The notes under the pieces are model-generated. The model was not told the origin of the DNA, searched no databases, and was given only the letters and a program-made list of their open reading frames with translations. Positions 8,808 to 17,950 of a DNA stretch of 64,000 bases are shown here, in pieces. Made by a program: the position numbers and the translations under genes. The stretch is from Oscillospiraceae bacterium (lineage in GTDB: Bacteria; Bacillota; Clostridia; Oscillospirales; Acutalibacteraceae), in assembly GCA_015065645.1 (NCBI GenBank), contig SVPW01000001.1:1-64000 (forward strand), given 5' to 3'. Each line of letters begins with the position of its first letter. Position 1 is the stretch's first letter.

Positions 8808-9181
8808 CATTACTTACAACAAAAGAAATAAACAATCTGCACAACACACTTATTAATCGCACGGGCGGAAGTCAGGGTATTCGTGAAGAAAGCCTTTTGG
8901 AATCAGCGGTTTACAGTGCTTTATCATCATTTGGTGACAGTGAAGCATACCCAACAATTGAAGAAAAATCAGCAAGGCTGATGTTTGCACTCACCAACAA
9001 TCACTCATTTATTGACGGCAACAAACGCATAGGAATATTTGTAATGCTTATGACCTTAAAGCTAAATAATGTTAATATTAAATATTCACAAGACGAGCTT
9101 ATCAACCTTGGACTGACAGTTGCCGACGGCACCTTAGACTATGACGGAATATTAGATTGGATAAAAACACATATAATCTAA
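8804..9181 (+). CDS. doc: Doc-type toxin (Fic/DOC fold kinase)
   Basis: A 125-residue Fic/DOC-fold protein with the Doc catalytic motif HSFIDGNKRIG at residues 67-77 (H67, D71, K74, R75). Doc proteins phosphorylate elongation factor EF-Tu and stop translation. The start overlaps the antitoxin gene (ATGA). The motif and length look intact, so the toxin is probably active. A strong hairpin about 70 nt downstream, shared with the convergent serA, ends the transcript. The pair may stabilise this region or act in phage defence; neither can be shown here. Confidence 0.92.
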   Translation: MTLLTTKEINNLHNTLINRTGGSQGIREESLLESAVYSALSSFGDSEAYPTIEEKSARLMFALTNNHSFIDGNKRIGIFVMLMTLKLNNVNIKYSQDELINLGLTVADGTLDYDGILDWIKTHII

Positions 9182-9248
9182 AAACTCATTATCGGTTTAT
9201 TTTACAAAAAATATGCAAAGCTTCTTTATTATCACTTGAGAAGACAAA

Positions 9249-9290
9249 AACCCTGCCGAAATTTTTCGGCAGGGTTAAATTTTTTAATTA
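9249..9290. terminator. Bidirectional terminator between doc and serA
   Basis: A perfect 13-bp stem (9249-9261 with 9264-9276, core CCCTGCCGAAA) has a T tract on either side, so it serves both the convergent serA operon and doc. Confidence 0.85.
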
Positions 9291-9294
9291 TTAT

Positions 9295-10455
9295 TTAGAT
9301 AACACGAACACGGATTACGCCATCAATAGCCTCAAGCTCAGAAATGATAGCTTCATCATCAGCAGCGGCAACATCAAGCATTGTGTAAGCATAATCTCCA
9401 CGAGACTTATTAAGCATATTCTCAATATTAACACCATCTGCAGCGGCAGCTGTTGTGATAGCGGTGAGCATATTTGGAATATTCTTATGAATAATGCAGA
9501 TACGCTTATCTGTGCTTCTGGGCATAACGATCTCAGGAAGATTTACAGAGTTTACGATATTACCGTTCTCAATGTAATCAATAAGCTCCTTAGCCGCCAT
9601 TTTAGCACAGTTATCCTCAGACTCAGGAGTAGAAGCACCGAGGTGAGGAATTGCAATAACACCATCAACACAAAGCAGGTCATCAGTCGGGAAATCGGTA
9701 ACATAAGCTGCAACCTTACCGGCCTCAAGAGCTGCTACCATATCAGCAGAGTTTACAAGTGCATCACGGGAGAAGTTAAGGATGCGAACGCCATCCTTCA
9801 TCATTGCGATAGAATCGGAATTGATGAGATTCTTAGTAGAATCGGTAAGCGGAACATGAACGGTGATATAATCACACTTCTGGAAAATTTCCTTAATGTC
9901 ATTAATATGAACGGCATTATGGGTAAGATTCCAAGCAGACTTTACAGAAAGATAAGGGTCATATCCGTATACGGTCATACCAAGGTGATTAGCTGCATTA
10001 GCAACCATAACACCAATAGCACCAAGACCTATAACACCCAAGGTTTTGCCTTTAAGCTCAGGACCGGCAAAAGCGCTCTTTCCCTTTTCAACCATTTTGC
10101 CAACCTCAGCGCCGTTACCCTTTAAGGTTTTAGCCCACTCAATAGCGGTGATAACACGGCGTGAGCTAATGAGCATACCTGCAATAACAAGCTCCTTAAC
10201 AGCGTTTGCATTTGCACCCGGGGTATTGAAAACAACGATACCCTGCTCAGAACAACGGTCGATCGGAATATTATTAGTACCTGCACCTGCACGGGCAATA
10301 GCCTTTAAGGATGCGGGAAACTCAACATCATGCAATGCGGCAGAACGAACAATGGCACCATCGGCATTATCAACCTCATCACCAATAGTATACTTATCAT
10401 CAAAAACCTCAAGACCTGTCTTGGAGATTTTATTATAGGTTTTAATCTTAAACAT
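9295..10455 (-). CDS. serA: D-3-phosphoglycerate dehydrogenase
   Basis: A 386-residue enzyme that oxidises 3-phosphoglycerate to 3-phosphohydroxypyruvate with NAD+, the first step of serine synthesis. The NAD-binding GLGAIG lies at about residues 143-148. The catalytic arginine is in LNFSR (R230) and the catalytic histidine in PHLGAST (H271). A C-terminal ACT domain (about 317-386) suggests allosteric feedback, probably by serine. It is the short SerA form with no intervening domain. It overlaps the serC stop by 1 nt and is the second gene of the serC-serA operon. Confidence 0.95.
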   Translation of the reverse strand: MFKIKTYNKISKTGLEVFDDKYTIGDEVDNADGAIVRSAALHDVEFPASLKAIARAGAGTNNIPIDRCSEQGIVVFNTPGANANAVKELVIAGMLISSRRVITAIEWAKTLKGNGAEVGKMVEKGKSAFAGPELKGKTLGVIGLGAIGVMVANAANHLGMTVYGYDPYLSVKSAWNLTHNAVHINDIKEIFQKCDYITVHVPLTDSTKNLINSDSIAMMKDGVRILNFSRDALVNSADMVAALEAGKVAAYVTDFPTDDLLCVDGVIAIPHLGASTPESEDNCAKMAAKELIDYIENGNIVNSVNLPEIVMPRSTDKRICIIHKNIPNMLTAITTAAAADGVNIENMLNKSRGDYAYTMLDVAAADDEAIISELEAIDGVIRVRVI

Positions 10456-11537
10456 TATGCGTTTTCCTCCTCAAACTTCTTCATAAACTCAACAAGCTTC
10501 TCAACACCCTCAATAGGCATAGCGTTATATATAGAAGCACGCATACCGCCAACGCTGCGGTGACCTTTAAGGTTTACAAAGCCTGCCTTCTTAGACTCTG
10601 CTACAAACTTAGCATCAAGTTCTTCATTACCGGTAACAAACGGAACATTCATGAGTGAACGGTCTTCCGGAACAACAGTGCCCTTAAAGAGCTTGGAGTT
10701 ATCAAGGAAATCATAAAGAATCTTAGCTTTCTTTTCGTTAAGCTCCTTCATAGCCTCTAAGCCGCCCATCTTCTTAATCCACTTAAAGGTAAGACCTGCA
10801 ATATAGATGGTATAGCAAGGAGGAGTATTGAACATAGAACCGTTTTCTGAATGGGTATCATATTTAAGCATTGTGGGGGTGATATCCATAGCGTTACCGA
10901 TAAGGTCCTTACGGATGATAACAATAGTAACACCTGCGGGAGCAACATTCTTCTGAGCACCTGCATAGAGCATACCAAACTTTGAAACATCAATCGGCTC
11001 AGAAAGGATGCAGGAAGAAATATCTGCAATAAGCGGAACATCGCCGGTTTCGGGCAATGTGTTGTATTTAGTACCATAAATGGTGTTGTTCATACAAATG
11101 TGAACATAGTCAGCCTCAGGGTCAAAATCAGCAGCGGTGGTCTTAGGAATATAGCTAAAGGTCTTATCCTTAGAAGAAGCAACCTCACGAGCTGCACCGT
11201 AACGAGCAGCCTCCTTATAAGCCTTATTAGCCCACTGACCGGTGATAATATAATCAGCCTTACCGTTTTTGGTCATAAGGTTAAGCGGAACCATTGCAAA
11301 CTGAGTGGAAGCACCACCCTGGAGGAAAAGAACCTCATAATTATCAGGGATGTTCATGATCTCACGAAGATCAGCTTCAGCTGCATCAATAATTGCCTGA
11401 TACTCCTTTGAACGGTGGGACATTTCCATTACGGACTGACCGCTTTCACCATATTCAAGCATTTCTGCTGCTGCTGTTTTAAGAACTTCCTCAGGAAGCA
11501 TAGAGGGGCCTGCACTAAAATTATAAACTCTGGACAT
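10455..11537 (-). CDS. serC: Phosphoserine aminotransferase
   Basis: A 360-residue class V PLP aminotransferase that converts 3-phosphohydroxypyruvate plus glutamate to phosphoserine. The PLP lysine is K196 in YAGAQKNVAP. The N terminus YNFSAGPSMLP and the motif FLQGGASTQF are typical of SerC. An AGGAGG site precedes the ATG. Transcription should start about 70 nt upstream from a consensus sigma-A promoter, leaving a short leader with a hairpin and a possible small open frame. The phosphatase gene serB is not nearby. Confidence 0.96.
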   Translation of the reverse strand: MSRVYNFSAGPSMLPEEVLKTAAAEMLEYGESGQSVMEMSHRSKEYQAIIDAAEADLREIMNIPDNYEVLFLQGGASTQFAMVPLNLMTKNGKADYIITGQWANKAYKEAARYGAAREVASSKDKTFSYIPKTTAADFDPEADYVHICMNNTIYGTKYNTLPETGDVPLIADISSCILSEPIDVSKFGMLYAGAQKNVAPAGVTIVIIRKDLIGNAMDITPTMLKYDTHSENGSMFNTPPCYTIYIAGLTFKWIKKMGGLEAMKELNEKKAKILYDFLDNSKLFKGTVVPEDRSLMNVPFVTGNEELDAKFVAESKKAGFVNLKGHRSVGGMRASIYNAMPIEGVEKLVEFMKKFEEENA

Positions 11538-11542
11538 AGTAA

Positions 11543-11602
11543 TTACCTCCTATAAATTTTAAGTTTTTTGTCCTTTAGCAAATGGGTGATACCCTTTTGC
11601 AT
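11543..11602 (-). CDS. Possible 19-codon leader open frame of serC
   Basis: In the serC leader, an ATG at 11602 opens a frame of 19 codons (starting MQKGITHLLK) whose TAA stop lies just after the serC AGGAGG, only 5 nt before the serC ATG. An AGGAGG lies 7 nt before this ATG but directly abuts the -10 box, so it may not be in the transcript. The frame may be chance, but its end overlapping the serC ribosome binding site would allow translational coupling. A GCAAA-A-GGGT/ACCC-A-TTTGC hairpin lies inside it. There is no serine-codon run of the kind an attenuator would need. Confidence 0.2.
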   Translation of the reverse strand: MQKGITHLLKDKKLKIYRR

Positions 11603-11614
11603 CACTTGCCTCCT

Positions 11615-11643
11615 ATTATATGACAAAGTTTTTAATATGTCAA
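11615..11643 (-). promoter_or_regulatory. Consensus promoter of serC-serA
   Basis: On the minus strand, a perfect TTGACA (11638-11643), a 17-nt spacer and a perfect TATAAT (11615-11620). CCTCCT (an AGGAGG on the coding strand) abuts the -10 box at 11609-11614. Transcription should start near 11607. Confidence 0.85.
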
Positions 11644-11804
11644 TAGGTTTGTTAAAAATATAACAATGTTTTTTGAAAAATCTTGAATTTTGCGTAAAGT
11701 TTGTTATTTTTTTAACAATTAATATGTTTGTTTAATAGATTCTTCCCCTTTTCAATGTTTTAAGTTTGTTTCGCACAATTTACACAAACTTTTATTATAA
11801 AATA

Positions 11805-11833
11805 TTTACATTGCAAATCTGTTATGGTATAAT
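11805..11833 (+). promoter_or_regulatory. Promoter of the MFS transporter gene
   Basis: TTTACA (11805-11810), a 17-nt spacer and TATAAT (11828-11833), followed by AGGAGG and the ATG at 11862. The 324-nt gap between serC and this gene otherwise holds only the two divergent promoters and AT-rich sequence. Confidence 0.7.
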
Positions 11834-11861
11834 TTGCAAAAAGTTTATCAAGGAGGATAAA

Positions 11862-13100
11862 ATGCAAAAAAACTCAAGTTATTACAAGAAAACAAAATTT
11901 GCATGTTACTATACATTTCTTGCAATGTCGTCAGCCTTTAGCCTGCCGCCTATACTTTTTTTAACATTCAGGCAAATGTATTTCATTTCATATACACTGC
12001 TTGGAACATTAGTGCTTACAAATTTTTGCACACAGCTTATTGTTGATTTGATTTTCAGCTTTTTTACAAAGTATTTCAACATACAAAAAACAATCCAGAT
12101 TATGCCACTTTTAACCTCCTTAGGTTTTTTGGTATACGCTATTGTGCCAACCCTTTTTCCTCAATACGCCTATGCAGGTTTATTTTCCGGCACAGTGATA
12201 TTTTCTATTGCAGCAGGACTTTGCGAAGTGCTTTTAAGCCCTTTGATTGCGGCAATTCCCTCAAAAACGCCTGAAAAGGATATGAGTTTACTTCATTCAC
12301 TTTATGCCTACGGTGTTGTGAGTGTAGTTATTATAAGCACGGTATTTCTAAAAATCTTCGGCAATGAAAATTGGATGTATTTAACGCTGTTTTTGGCTGT
12401 ATTACCTATCATTTCTTCTTTGCTTTTCTTCACATCCCCTTTTCCGCCAATTAATATTTCAGGAAACAGCTCTAATACTACCGTAAAACAAAACAGCGGT
12501 CTTTTTCTTTGTGTTATTTGCATTTTCTTAGGAGGTGCCGCAGAAAATGCCATGACAAACTGGATATCAAGTTATTTGGAAAGTGCTTTACATATTTCAA
12601 AAACCTTGGGCGATATTTTAGGCTTTACAATGTTTGCGGTTCTTTTAGGTTTAGGAAGAACACTTTATGCAAAATACGAAAAAAATATATCCACCGTTTT
12701 ACTTGGCGGTATGTTTGGTGCGACAATTTGTTATCTTATTGCAGGTCTTTCCCCTATTCCGTTGCTTTCAATGCTTGCCTGTATACTTACCGGACTTTGC
12801 ACCTCAATGCTTTGGCCCGGAACATTGATTTTAATGGAAGAAAAATTTCCAAATCCGGGTGTTACAGCCTATGCTCTTATGGCGGCAGGAGGAGACCTTG
12901 GCGGTTCTGTTGCACCGCAGATGTTAGGAGCGATTGTGGATTCTGTATCAACAAGCAGTTGGGCAGAAACTTTAGGCAATAAGCTTTCACTCACCGCAGA
13001 GCAAATAGGAATGAAAACGGGTATGCTCACGGCAACGATATTCCCGATTTTAGGCGTGATTATACTAATTATAATTAAAAAAACATTTGCAAAACGCTAG
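11862..13100 (+). CDS. MFS transporter
   Basis: A 412-residue protein with about 12 hydrophobic segments and a short central cytoplasmic loop, the layout of a major facilitator permease. The pattern resembles the fucose/glucose-type FHS branch, but the substrate is not evident. I chose the ATG at 11862, preceded by AGGAGGATAA and a promoter; the frame extends 96 nt upstream without a ribosome binding site. It is monocistronic, with a strong terminator downstream that it shares with the convergent protease gene. Confidence 0.85.
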   Translation: MQKNSSYYKKTKFACYYTFLAMSSAFSLPPILFLTFRQMYFISYTLLGTLVLTNFCTQLIVDLIFSFFTKYFNIQKTIQIMPLLTSLGFLVYAIVPTLFPQYAYAGLFSGTVIFSIAAGLCEVLLSPLIAAIPSKTPEKDMSLLHSLYAYGVVSVVIISTVFLKIFGNENWMYLTLFLAVLPIISSLLFFTSPFPPINISGNSSNTTVKQNSGLFLCVICIFLGGAAENAMTNWISSYLESALHISKTLGDILGFTMFAVLLGLGRTLYAKYEKNISTVLLGGMFGATICYLIAGLSPIPLLSMLACILTGLCTSMLWPGTLILMEEKFPNPGVTAYALMAAGGDLGGSVAPQMLGAIVDSVSTSSWAETLGNKLSLTAEQIGMKTGMLTATIFPILGVIILIIIKKTFAKR

Positions 13101-13118
13101 GCATTACGAAACAAAAAA

Positions 13119-13150
13119 ACTGTGCAGAATTTTCTGCACAGTTTTTTATT
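13119..13150. terminator. Bidirectional terminator between the MFS and HtrA-like genes
   Basis: A perfect 11-bp stem ACTGTGCAGAA/TTCTGCACAGT (13119-13129 with 13132-13142) with a T tract on the plus side and an A tract on the other. Confidence 0.85.
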
Positions 13151-13161
13151 TCATCTATATT

Positions 13162-14694
13162 TTATTCACCATAGGGGAAATCGAAGGTGCCGCCGTAAAT
13201 ACTATCTTCCTTATCATCACTTTTTATAACTTCAGAATAGCTTGATTCTCCAACATTTGCACCCAAAACAGCTTCGTAATCTTTTTCGTTGCCATATTCA
13301 TCAACAACGGTTACGGTTACGGTATCACCTGCACGACAATCCTCTATAACATCAAGTACAACATCATCAGAGATTATATCCTTGCCGTTTATTTTGGTGA
13401 TAATATCACCCTCTGAAATTTTACCGTAAAGGTCACTATCAGCACTAACAGTTGCAACATAAATTCCGCTTGCAGGGGCATTATTAACCTCTGCCGTAAC
13501 AGAATCAAGCTCAGTATAGGTGATGCCAAGCTTTGCTCTATCGCTAACCTTACCATCAGAAATAAGCTGGGTTACAACACGTTGCATAGTTGTTGTAGGA
13601 ATTGCGAATCCAATATTATCATAGTTTGCAGAAGCGAGCTTTGAGGAGGTAATACCTATCACCTGACCATACATATTAACAAGTGCTCCGCCAGATGAGC
13701 CCGGGTTTATTGCACTATCGGTTTGGATAAGGCGTGCAGAATAATTAGATGTATTACTAATTCTGCGGGCTGTAAGAGAAACTATACCGCTTGTAACGGT
13801 TGTATCATCCGAAGCGCCGCTTGGTCTGCCCAAAGCCACAACATTTTCACCGCAAAACAGTTCATTAGAATTACCGAATGTGGCAGCTTTAAAATCCTTT
13901 CCGCCAACTATCTTTAAAACGGCAAGATCACTTACAACATCACCTGCTACATATTCGGCATTATACTCTGTGCCGTCATGCATATATATTTTAAACTTGG
14001 GAGCACCAACCTCAGAATATATATGGTCATTGGTAACGATATAACCGTCCGCAGTATAAATCACGCCCGAAGCATCCGACATATTACCGTTTTTATTATA
14101 AACCCTTATGCCTACTATGGATTCATTAAGCTTTTCATAAACCTGAGCAGGGGTGTATTGATCGGTATCCTTAGGCTTTGACGCAAGGTCAAGCTCAACA
14201 TCCTTATGAAGATTTGAAGAGCTTGTTGTTCCAACATATCCCCTACCGTACAAATAGCCCGCTAAGGTGCTTCCCGTAAGTAAAATCATAAGAGCAACCG
14301 CAATACAGAAAATCTTTAAGCCCTTGCTTGATTTACCTTGTGTTTCCGCAGCAGTAACAGGAGTATACTGAATTGGGTTTGCCACTATGGGCTGAGTTGG
14401 TATAAATGGTGTATTTTGCGGCATACGAGGTGGGAAATTTTCACCGTTTACAGGATCAGAAACCGGTGTATCCATAGGATTTACCGAAGGTTGAACAGGC
14501 GGTTGAACCAAAGGCTGTACGGGAGGTTCAACAGAAGCTTGCTGTACAGGATGTACTATGGGTGGCTGTACAGGCACACTTGGCGGTTCTTGGTTAAGAT
14601 TAAAGCCCTCAACCGAACCTATATTATCTACATTTGAAGAGGATGCACTTTCAGATGTATCCTTTTGCACACTATTATTTTCAAATTCGCTCAT
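13162..14694 (-). CDS. HtrA/DegP-like membrane-anchored serine protease with PDZ domain
   Basis: A 510-residue protein. Residues 1-125 form a cytoplasmic tail rich in proline, valine and glutamine with repeated PPVQP units (about 37-115). A membrane segment lies at about 126-149, followed by an extracellular trypsin-like domain with H224 (TNDHIYS), D256 (SDLAVL) and S334 in NPGSSGG. A PDZ domain lies at about 385-485. The active site reads GSSGG instead of the usual GNSGG. It degrades or refolds misfolded exported proteins. It lies 14 nt after the histidine kinase stop, in one operon with the two-component system, resembling the CssRS-HtrA logic of Bacillus. Confidence 0.92.
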   Translation of the reverse strand: MSEFENNSVQKDTSESASSSNVDNIGSVEGFNLNQEPPSVPVQPPIVHPVQQASVEPPVQPLVQPPVQPSVNPMDTPVSDPVNGENFPPRMPQNTPFIPTQPIVANPIQYTPVTAAETQGKSSKGLKIFCIAVALMILLTGSTLAGYLYGRGYVGTTSSSNLHKDVELDLASKPKDTDQYTPAQVYEKLNESIVGIRVYNKNGNMSDASGVIYTADGYIVTNDHIYSEVGAPKFKIYMHDGTEYNAEYVAGDVVSDLAVLKIVGGKDFKAATFGNSNELFCGENVVALGRPSGASDDTTVTSGIVSLTARRISNTSNYSARLIQTDSAINPGSSGGALVNMYGQVIGITSSKLASANYDNIGFAIPTTTMQRVVTQLISDGKVSDRAKLGITYTELDSVTAEVNNAPASGIYVATVSADSDLYGKISEGDIITKINGKDIISDDVVLDVIEDCRAGDTVTVTVVDEYGNEKDYEAVLGANVGESSYSEVIKSDDKEDSIYGGTFDFPYGE

Positions 14695-14708
14695 ATTAAT
14701 ATATCCCC

Positions 14709-16148
14709 CTATTTAGTAAGCGGTAAAATAATTTCAAAAGAAGTTTTATCGTTTTCACGGCTTGTTACAGTTATATTTCCACCGTGATTTTTTATGATTG
14801 TTTTAACTATATAAAGCCCTAATCCGGTACCTGTTTTATTCGCCGAACGAGACTTATCAACCTTATAAAAACGTTCAAACACAAAGGGTAAGGATTCTGA
14901 TGGGATTCCCTTTCCCGAATTTGTTATACGGAATATTAAATTCCGACGATCGGTAGTGAGAATAAAATCAATACTTCCGCCCTCTTCAGAAAACTTAACA
15001 GCATTATCCACAAGATTATAAATTGCCTGATGCAAAAGGTCCTTATCGGCATTAATCATAATATCCTGTGTTTCTTCAAGACCGTTTATATTTATTGATT
15101 TTTGCTCTATTCGCTGTTCCTGACTTAAAACGATATTCAGCAAAAGCTCACGGAAATTAAACTCCTCAGGCTTTAGAGAAAACTCTCCCGATTCTAACTT
15201 TGCAAGATGAAGCATTGTTTCAACAAGCCTTGAAAGCCTTTTAACCTCATTTGATACTATACCAAGATAGTATGACTGTTTTTCAGGTTCAATAGTTCCG
15301 TCAATAATACCATCAATAAAACCGCCTATTGTAGTCATAGGGGTTTTAAGCTCATGAGAAACATTTGCAACAAAGCTTCGCCTCATACCCTCAAGCTGAA
15401 CAAGAGAATTGGTCATCTGGTTAAAGGAAATTGCTAATTGCCCGATTTCATCATCACTTTTAACAGGTATTCTGCGTGAAAAATCACCACGAGCCATTGC
15501 ACGTGCCGCTTCAGACATCTGCTTCATAGGCTTTGTTAAACGATAGGTAATGGCATAAATTGCGAAAAACATTACGATTATTGGAATTATTGCCGAAATA
15601 AGATAATATTTCATAACCGTTTGAACAAGCTTATAGCTTACGGAAATTGGCATAGACGCAACAACAAAGCCTATACACTTACCTTCCTGCTCAATCTTTG
15701 TTGCACTTACAAAATGCGGTTTTCCGTAAATACCCAAATTACTGAGCTCTGAAATATCACCCTTTTCAACCCTTGCTAAAAATTTACCTGAAATTTTGCT
15801 TTTGGTATGGGCGCATACGCTGTTTTTTGCCCATTCATCACAGGTGCATATAACAATTTCACCATCTGTTCCGGTAACAAAAATATCTAAATCAGAAACC
15901 TCCGCCAAGCTTTTTGAGGTGAAGAATATACTTCTTGTAACATCTATTCCTATAGGCTGATTGCTGTATTCAATTACCGTTTCTGAATAATCAGCAACAG
16001 TTTTACAGCTTTTTTGAAGCGATTTATAGTTAGAGCTTGACAAATAATCATTATAAACAAAGGTTAAAATAACCATCATTGCGGTAAGGCTGAAAACAAT
16101 TATTAAGGATGTTGTAAAAAAGAATTTTTTAAACAAACTGGAACGCAT
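14709..16148 (-). CDS. Sensor histidine kinase
   Basis: A 479-residue kinase: membrane segment 1 at about residues 10-32, an extracellular sensor of about 145 residues, membrane segment 2 at about 180-202, HAMP (about 203-255), the phosphoacceptor H265 in ANVSHELKTP, and a HATPase domain with N, G1 and G2 boxes (DNAVKFS, NSGKGIP, GTGLGLYI). The sensor carries CTC-x8-C-x-H (C101, C103, C112, H114), which could bind metal or respond to redox state. It phosphorylates the response regulator encoded 6 nt upstream and is followed by the HtrA-like protease gene, so it probably senses envelope stress. The signal is inferred, not shown. Confidence 0.93.
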   Translation of the reverse strand: MRSSLFKKFFFTTSLIIVFSLTAMMVILTFVYNDYLSSSNYKSLQKSCKTVADYSETVIEYSNQPIGIDVTRSIFFTSKSLAEVSDLDIFVTGTDGEIVICTCDEWAKNSVCAHTKSKISGKFLARVEKGDISELSNLGIYGKPHFVSATKIEQEGKCIGFVVASMPISVSYKLVQTVMKYYLISAIIPIIVMFFAIYAITYRLTKPMKQMSEAARAMARGDFSRRIPVKSDDEIGQLAISFNQMTNSLVQLEGMRRSFVANVSHELKTPMTTIGGFIDGIIDGTIEPEKQSYYLGIVSNEVKRLSRLVETMLHLAKLESGEFSLKPEEFNFRELLLNIVLSQEQRIEQKSININGLEETQDIMINADKDLLHQAIYNLVDNAVKFSEEGGSIDFILTTDRRNLIFRITNSGKGIPSESLPFVFERFYKVDKSRSANKTGTGLGLYIVKTIIKNHGGNITVTSRENDKTSFEIILPLTK

Positions 16149-16154
16149 ACCGTT

Positions 16155-16844
16155 TTACCGAACCTCAAATTTATAACCAACGCCCCAAACTGTTTTTAAG
16201 GTCCATTCGCTTGAAATTTTTTCAAGCTTTTCACGCAGGCGCTTTACATGAACATCCACCGTACGGGAATCACCGTAATAATCAAAACCCCATACCTCAT
16301 CAAGCAGTTGGTCACGGGTATAAACACGGTTTGGATTACTTGCAAGATGATAAACAAGTTCAAGCTCTTTTGGAGGGGTATCTATAATTTTACCATCCAC
16401 CTCAAGCTCATAATTGGTGAGATTTATACGCAGTTTATCAAAACGAACCTCTTTAATCTGGTTTCCCTTTTCATTATCATTGCTGCGGCGAAGCACTGCC
16501 TTAATTCTTGCAATAACCTCTTTTGCATCAAACGGCTTACAAACATAATCATCCGCACCAAGCTCAAGCCCTAAAATCTTATCAAAGGTTTCACCCTTTG
16601 CGGTTAGCATTATAATAGGGGTATTACTTGTTTTACGGATTTCACGGCAAACCTGCCATCCATCAAGCTTAGGAAGCATTATATCAAGCAAAATAAGGTC
16701 AGGAGAATACTTAGAAGCAAACTGTACTGCCTGCTCACCGTCACCTGCAACTACAGTTTCAAAACCATCCTTTTCAAGATAAAGACGCAATAATTCACAG
16801 ATATTTTCATCATCATCAACTATAAGTATTTTATTAAGATTCAT
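16155..16844 (-). CDS. OmpR/PhoB-family response regulator
   Basis: A 229-residue regulator with a receiver domain (acidic pocket D10-D12, phosphoacceptor D54 in LLDIMLP, MLTAK lysine loop) and a C-terminal winged helix (about 130-229, ending SRTVDVHVKRLREKL and TVWGVGYKF). It is partnered with the adjacent histidine kinase and probably activates its own operon, including the HtrA-like protease. The gap of about 220 nt upstream ends at the terminator of the preceding AraC gene. A weak promoter may lie there, but its boxes are not clear. Confidence 0.94.
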   Translation of the reverse strand: MNLNKILIVDDDENICELLRLYLEKDGFETVVAGDGEQAVQFASKYSPDLILLDIMLPKLDGWQVCREIRKTSNTPIIMLTAKGETFDKILGLELGADDYVCKPFDAKEVIARIKAVLRRSNDNEKGNQIKEVRFDKLRINLTNYELEVDGKIIDTPPKELELVYHLASNPNRVYTRDQLLDEVWGFDYYGDSRTVDVHVKRLREKLEKISSEWTLKTVWGVGYKFEVR

Positions 16845-17019
16845 TTTAATCCCCCTATACGGTCAATAATTCTATATTAAACCAAGTTTATGACAAAAAT
16901 ATGAATTTTCCTATACCGTTCCTTTAATTTTTGCAAAAAGCTTAACATTATCAAGCTATATGTTATTATATTTATTTTATAATAACATACTTCAAAAAGC
17001 TTTTCAAGGTTAATAACAA

Positions 17020-17065
17020 AACTTTCACCCTGCAAAGATTATAATTTCTTTACAGGGTGAAAGTT
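17020..17065 (-). terminator. Terminator of the six-gene sugar operon
   Basis: A 13-bp stem AACTTTCACCCTG/CAGGGTGAAAGTT (17020-17032 with 17053-17065) overlaps the stop codon of the AraC gene and is followed on the minus strand by a T-rich tract. Confidence 0.65.
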
Positions 17066-17930
17066 AGCTTTTATTTATATATCTGCTATATTGCAACGGT
17101 GACATACCGTATTTCTTTTTAAAGCGTGTTGAAAAATATGACTGCGAACAAAAATTGAGGTTATTGGAAATTTCAGACAGTGAAAAACTACCCGTTAATA
17201 TAAGCTCACATGCCTTTTTCAGCTTACATTCGTTTATATATTCCGAAGGCGGCATACCAAAATTATACATACAACATCGGTAAAGATATGATGTACTGAT
17301 ATAGATTTGCTTAGCAATAAAATCCACGCTAAGCTGTGAATTAAAAATGTTTTCTTCAATAACAGCCTCTATTTTTGTTTTCATTGCCGCAATTCGTGCA
17401 AGAGTTGTTTCCAAAGGCTTTATATCAGAAGCAGCCGATTTTTGAGTATATAAACTTTGTGCTACGGTGTAAGCTATTATCTCAAGGGTACGCTCCTCAC
17501 CTATTTGAGTTCTGTGCAGCATGTTATGCCTTATATGCTCAAAAAGCACCGTCATATCAGGTGTTGCCGATTTTGGAGTTATAAGATTTTGAAAATCGCA
17601 ACATTCCATATTAAACATAAGCGTTATATACTCAATTTCCTTAGAGGAGCTTTTAATTAAATAGCTGTTTTGAGGCGGTATAAAGCAGTATGAAAACGTT
17701 TCACTGTTAATATTATATTCTTCGTTGCAAATACGGTATATAAACCCTCCCTTAACAAATATAATCATTGTCCAAAGGGAGCTGTTTTCTTTTTCCACAC
17801 AAAAATCCGTATTAATATGACGGTGGAAGTTAAAAATAAGATTTTCAACCCTCAACTGATGCATAACGGTGATCAAATCGGGAGCTTTTTGCCGTACAAT
17901 ATCCTCTATACGACTATTGTCCATTTTCAC
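17064..17930 (-). CDS. AraC family transcriptional regulator
   Basis: A 288-residue protein with an N-terminal cupin-like sensor domain (about 25-130) and a C-terminal double helix-turn-helix of the AraC/XylS type (about 185-285, ending CSQSYFSTRFKKKYGMSP). It is the last gene of the leftward sugar operon, 20 nt after the sugar isomerase gene, and probably regulates it. The DNA for its C-terminal end shares a 52-bp identical block with the AraC gene at 23742, so one of them arose by recent duplication or conversion. Confidence 0.9.
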   Translation of the reverse strand: MKMDNSRIEDIVRQKAPDLITVMHQLRVENLIFNFHRHINTDFCVEKENSSLWTMIIFVKGGFIYRICNEEYNINSETFSYCFIPPQNSYLIKSSSKEIEYITLMFNMECCDFQNLITPKSATPDMTVLFEHIRHNMLHRTQIGEERTLEIIAYTVAQSLYTQKSAASDIKPLETTLARIAAMKTKIEAVIEENIFNSQLSVDFIAKQIYISTSYLYRCCMYNFGMPPSEYINECKLKKACELILTGSFSLSEISNNLNFCSQSYFSTRFKKKYGMSPLQYSRYINKS

Positions 17931-17950
17931 TTCTCCCCTTTCAACGATTT

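Noticed and set aside
9157..10125. Long plus-strand open frame opposite serA
   Set aside because: It lies antisense to a certain serA gene, has no ribosome binding site or known domain, and its composition mirrors the serA codon pattern. It is a shadow frame.
11543..11643. T-box or amino-acid attenuator ahead of serC
   Set aside because: The leader is only about 70 nt, has no T-box sequence and the short frame has no serine codon run.
13162..16844. Naming the operon cssRS-htrA
   Set aside because: Gene order and logic match, but the kinase sensor domain cannot be shown to be orthologous to CssS from sequence reading alone.
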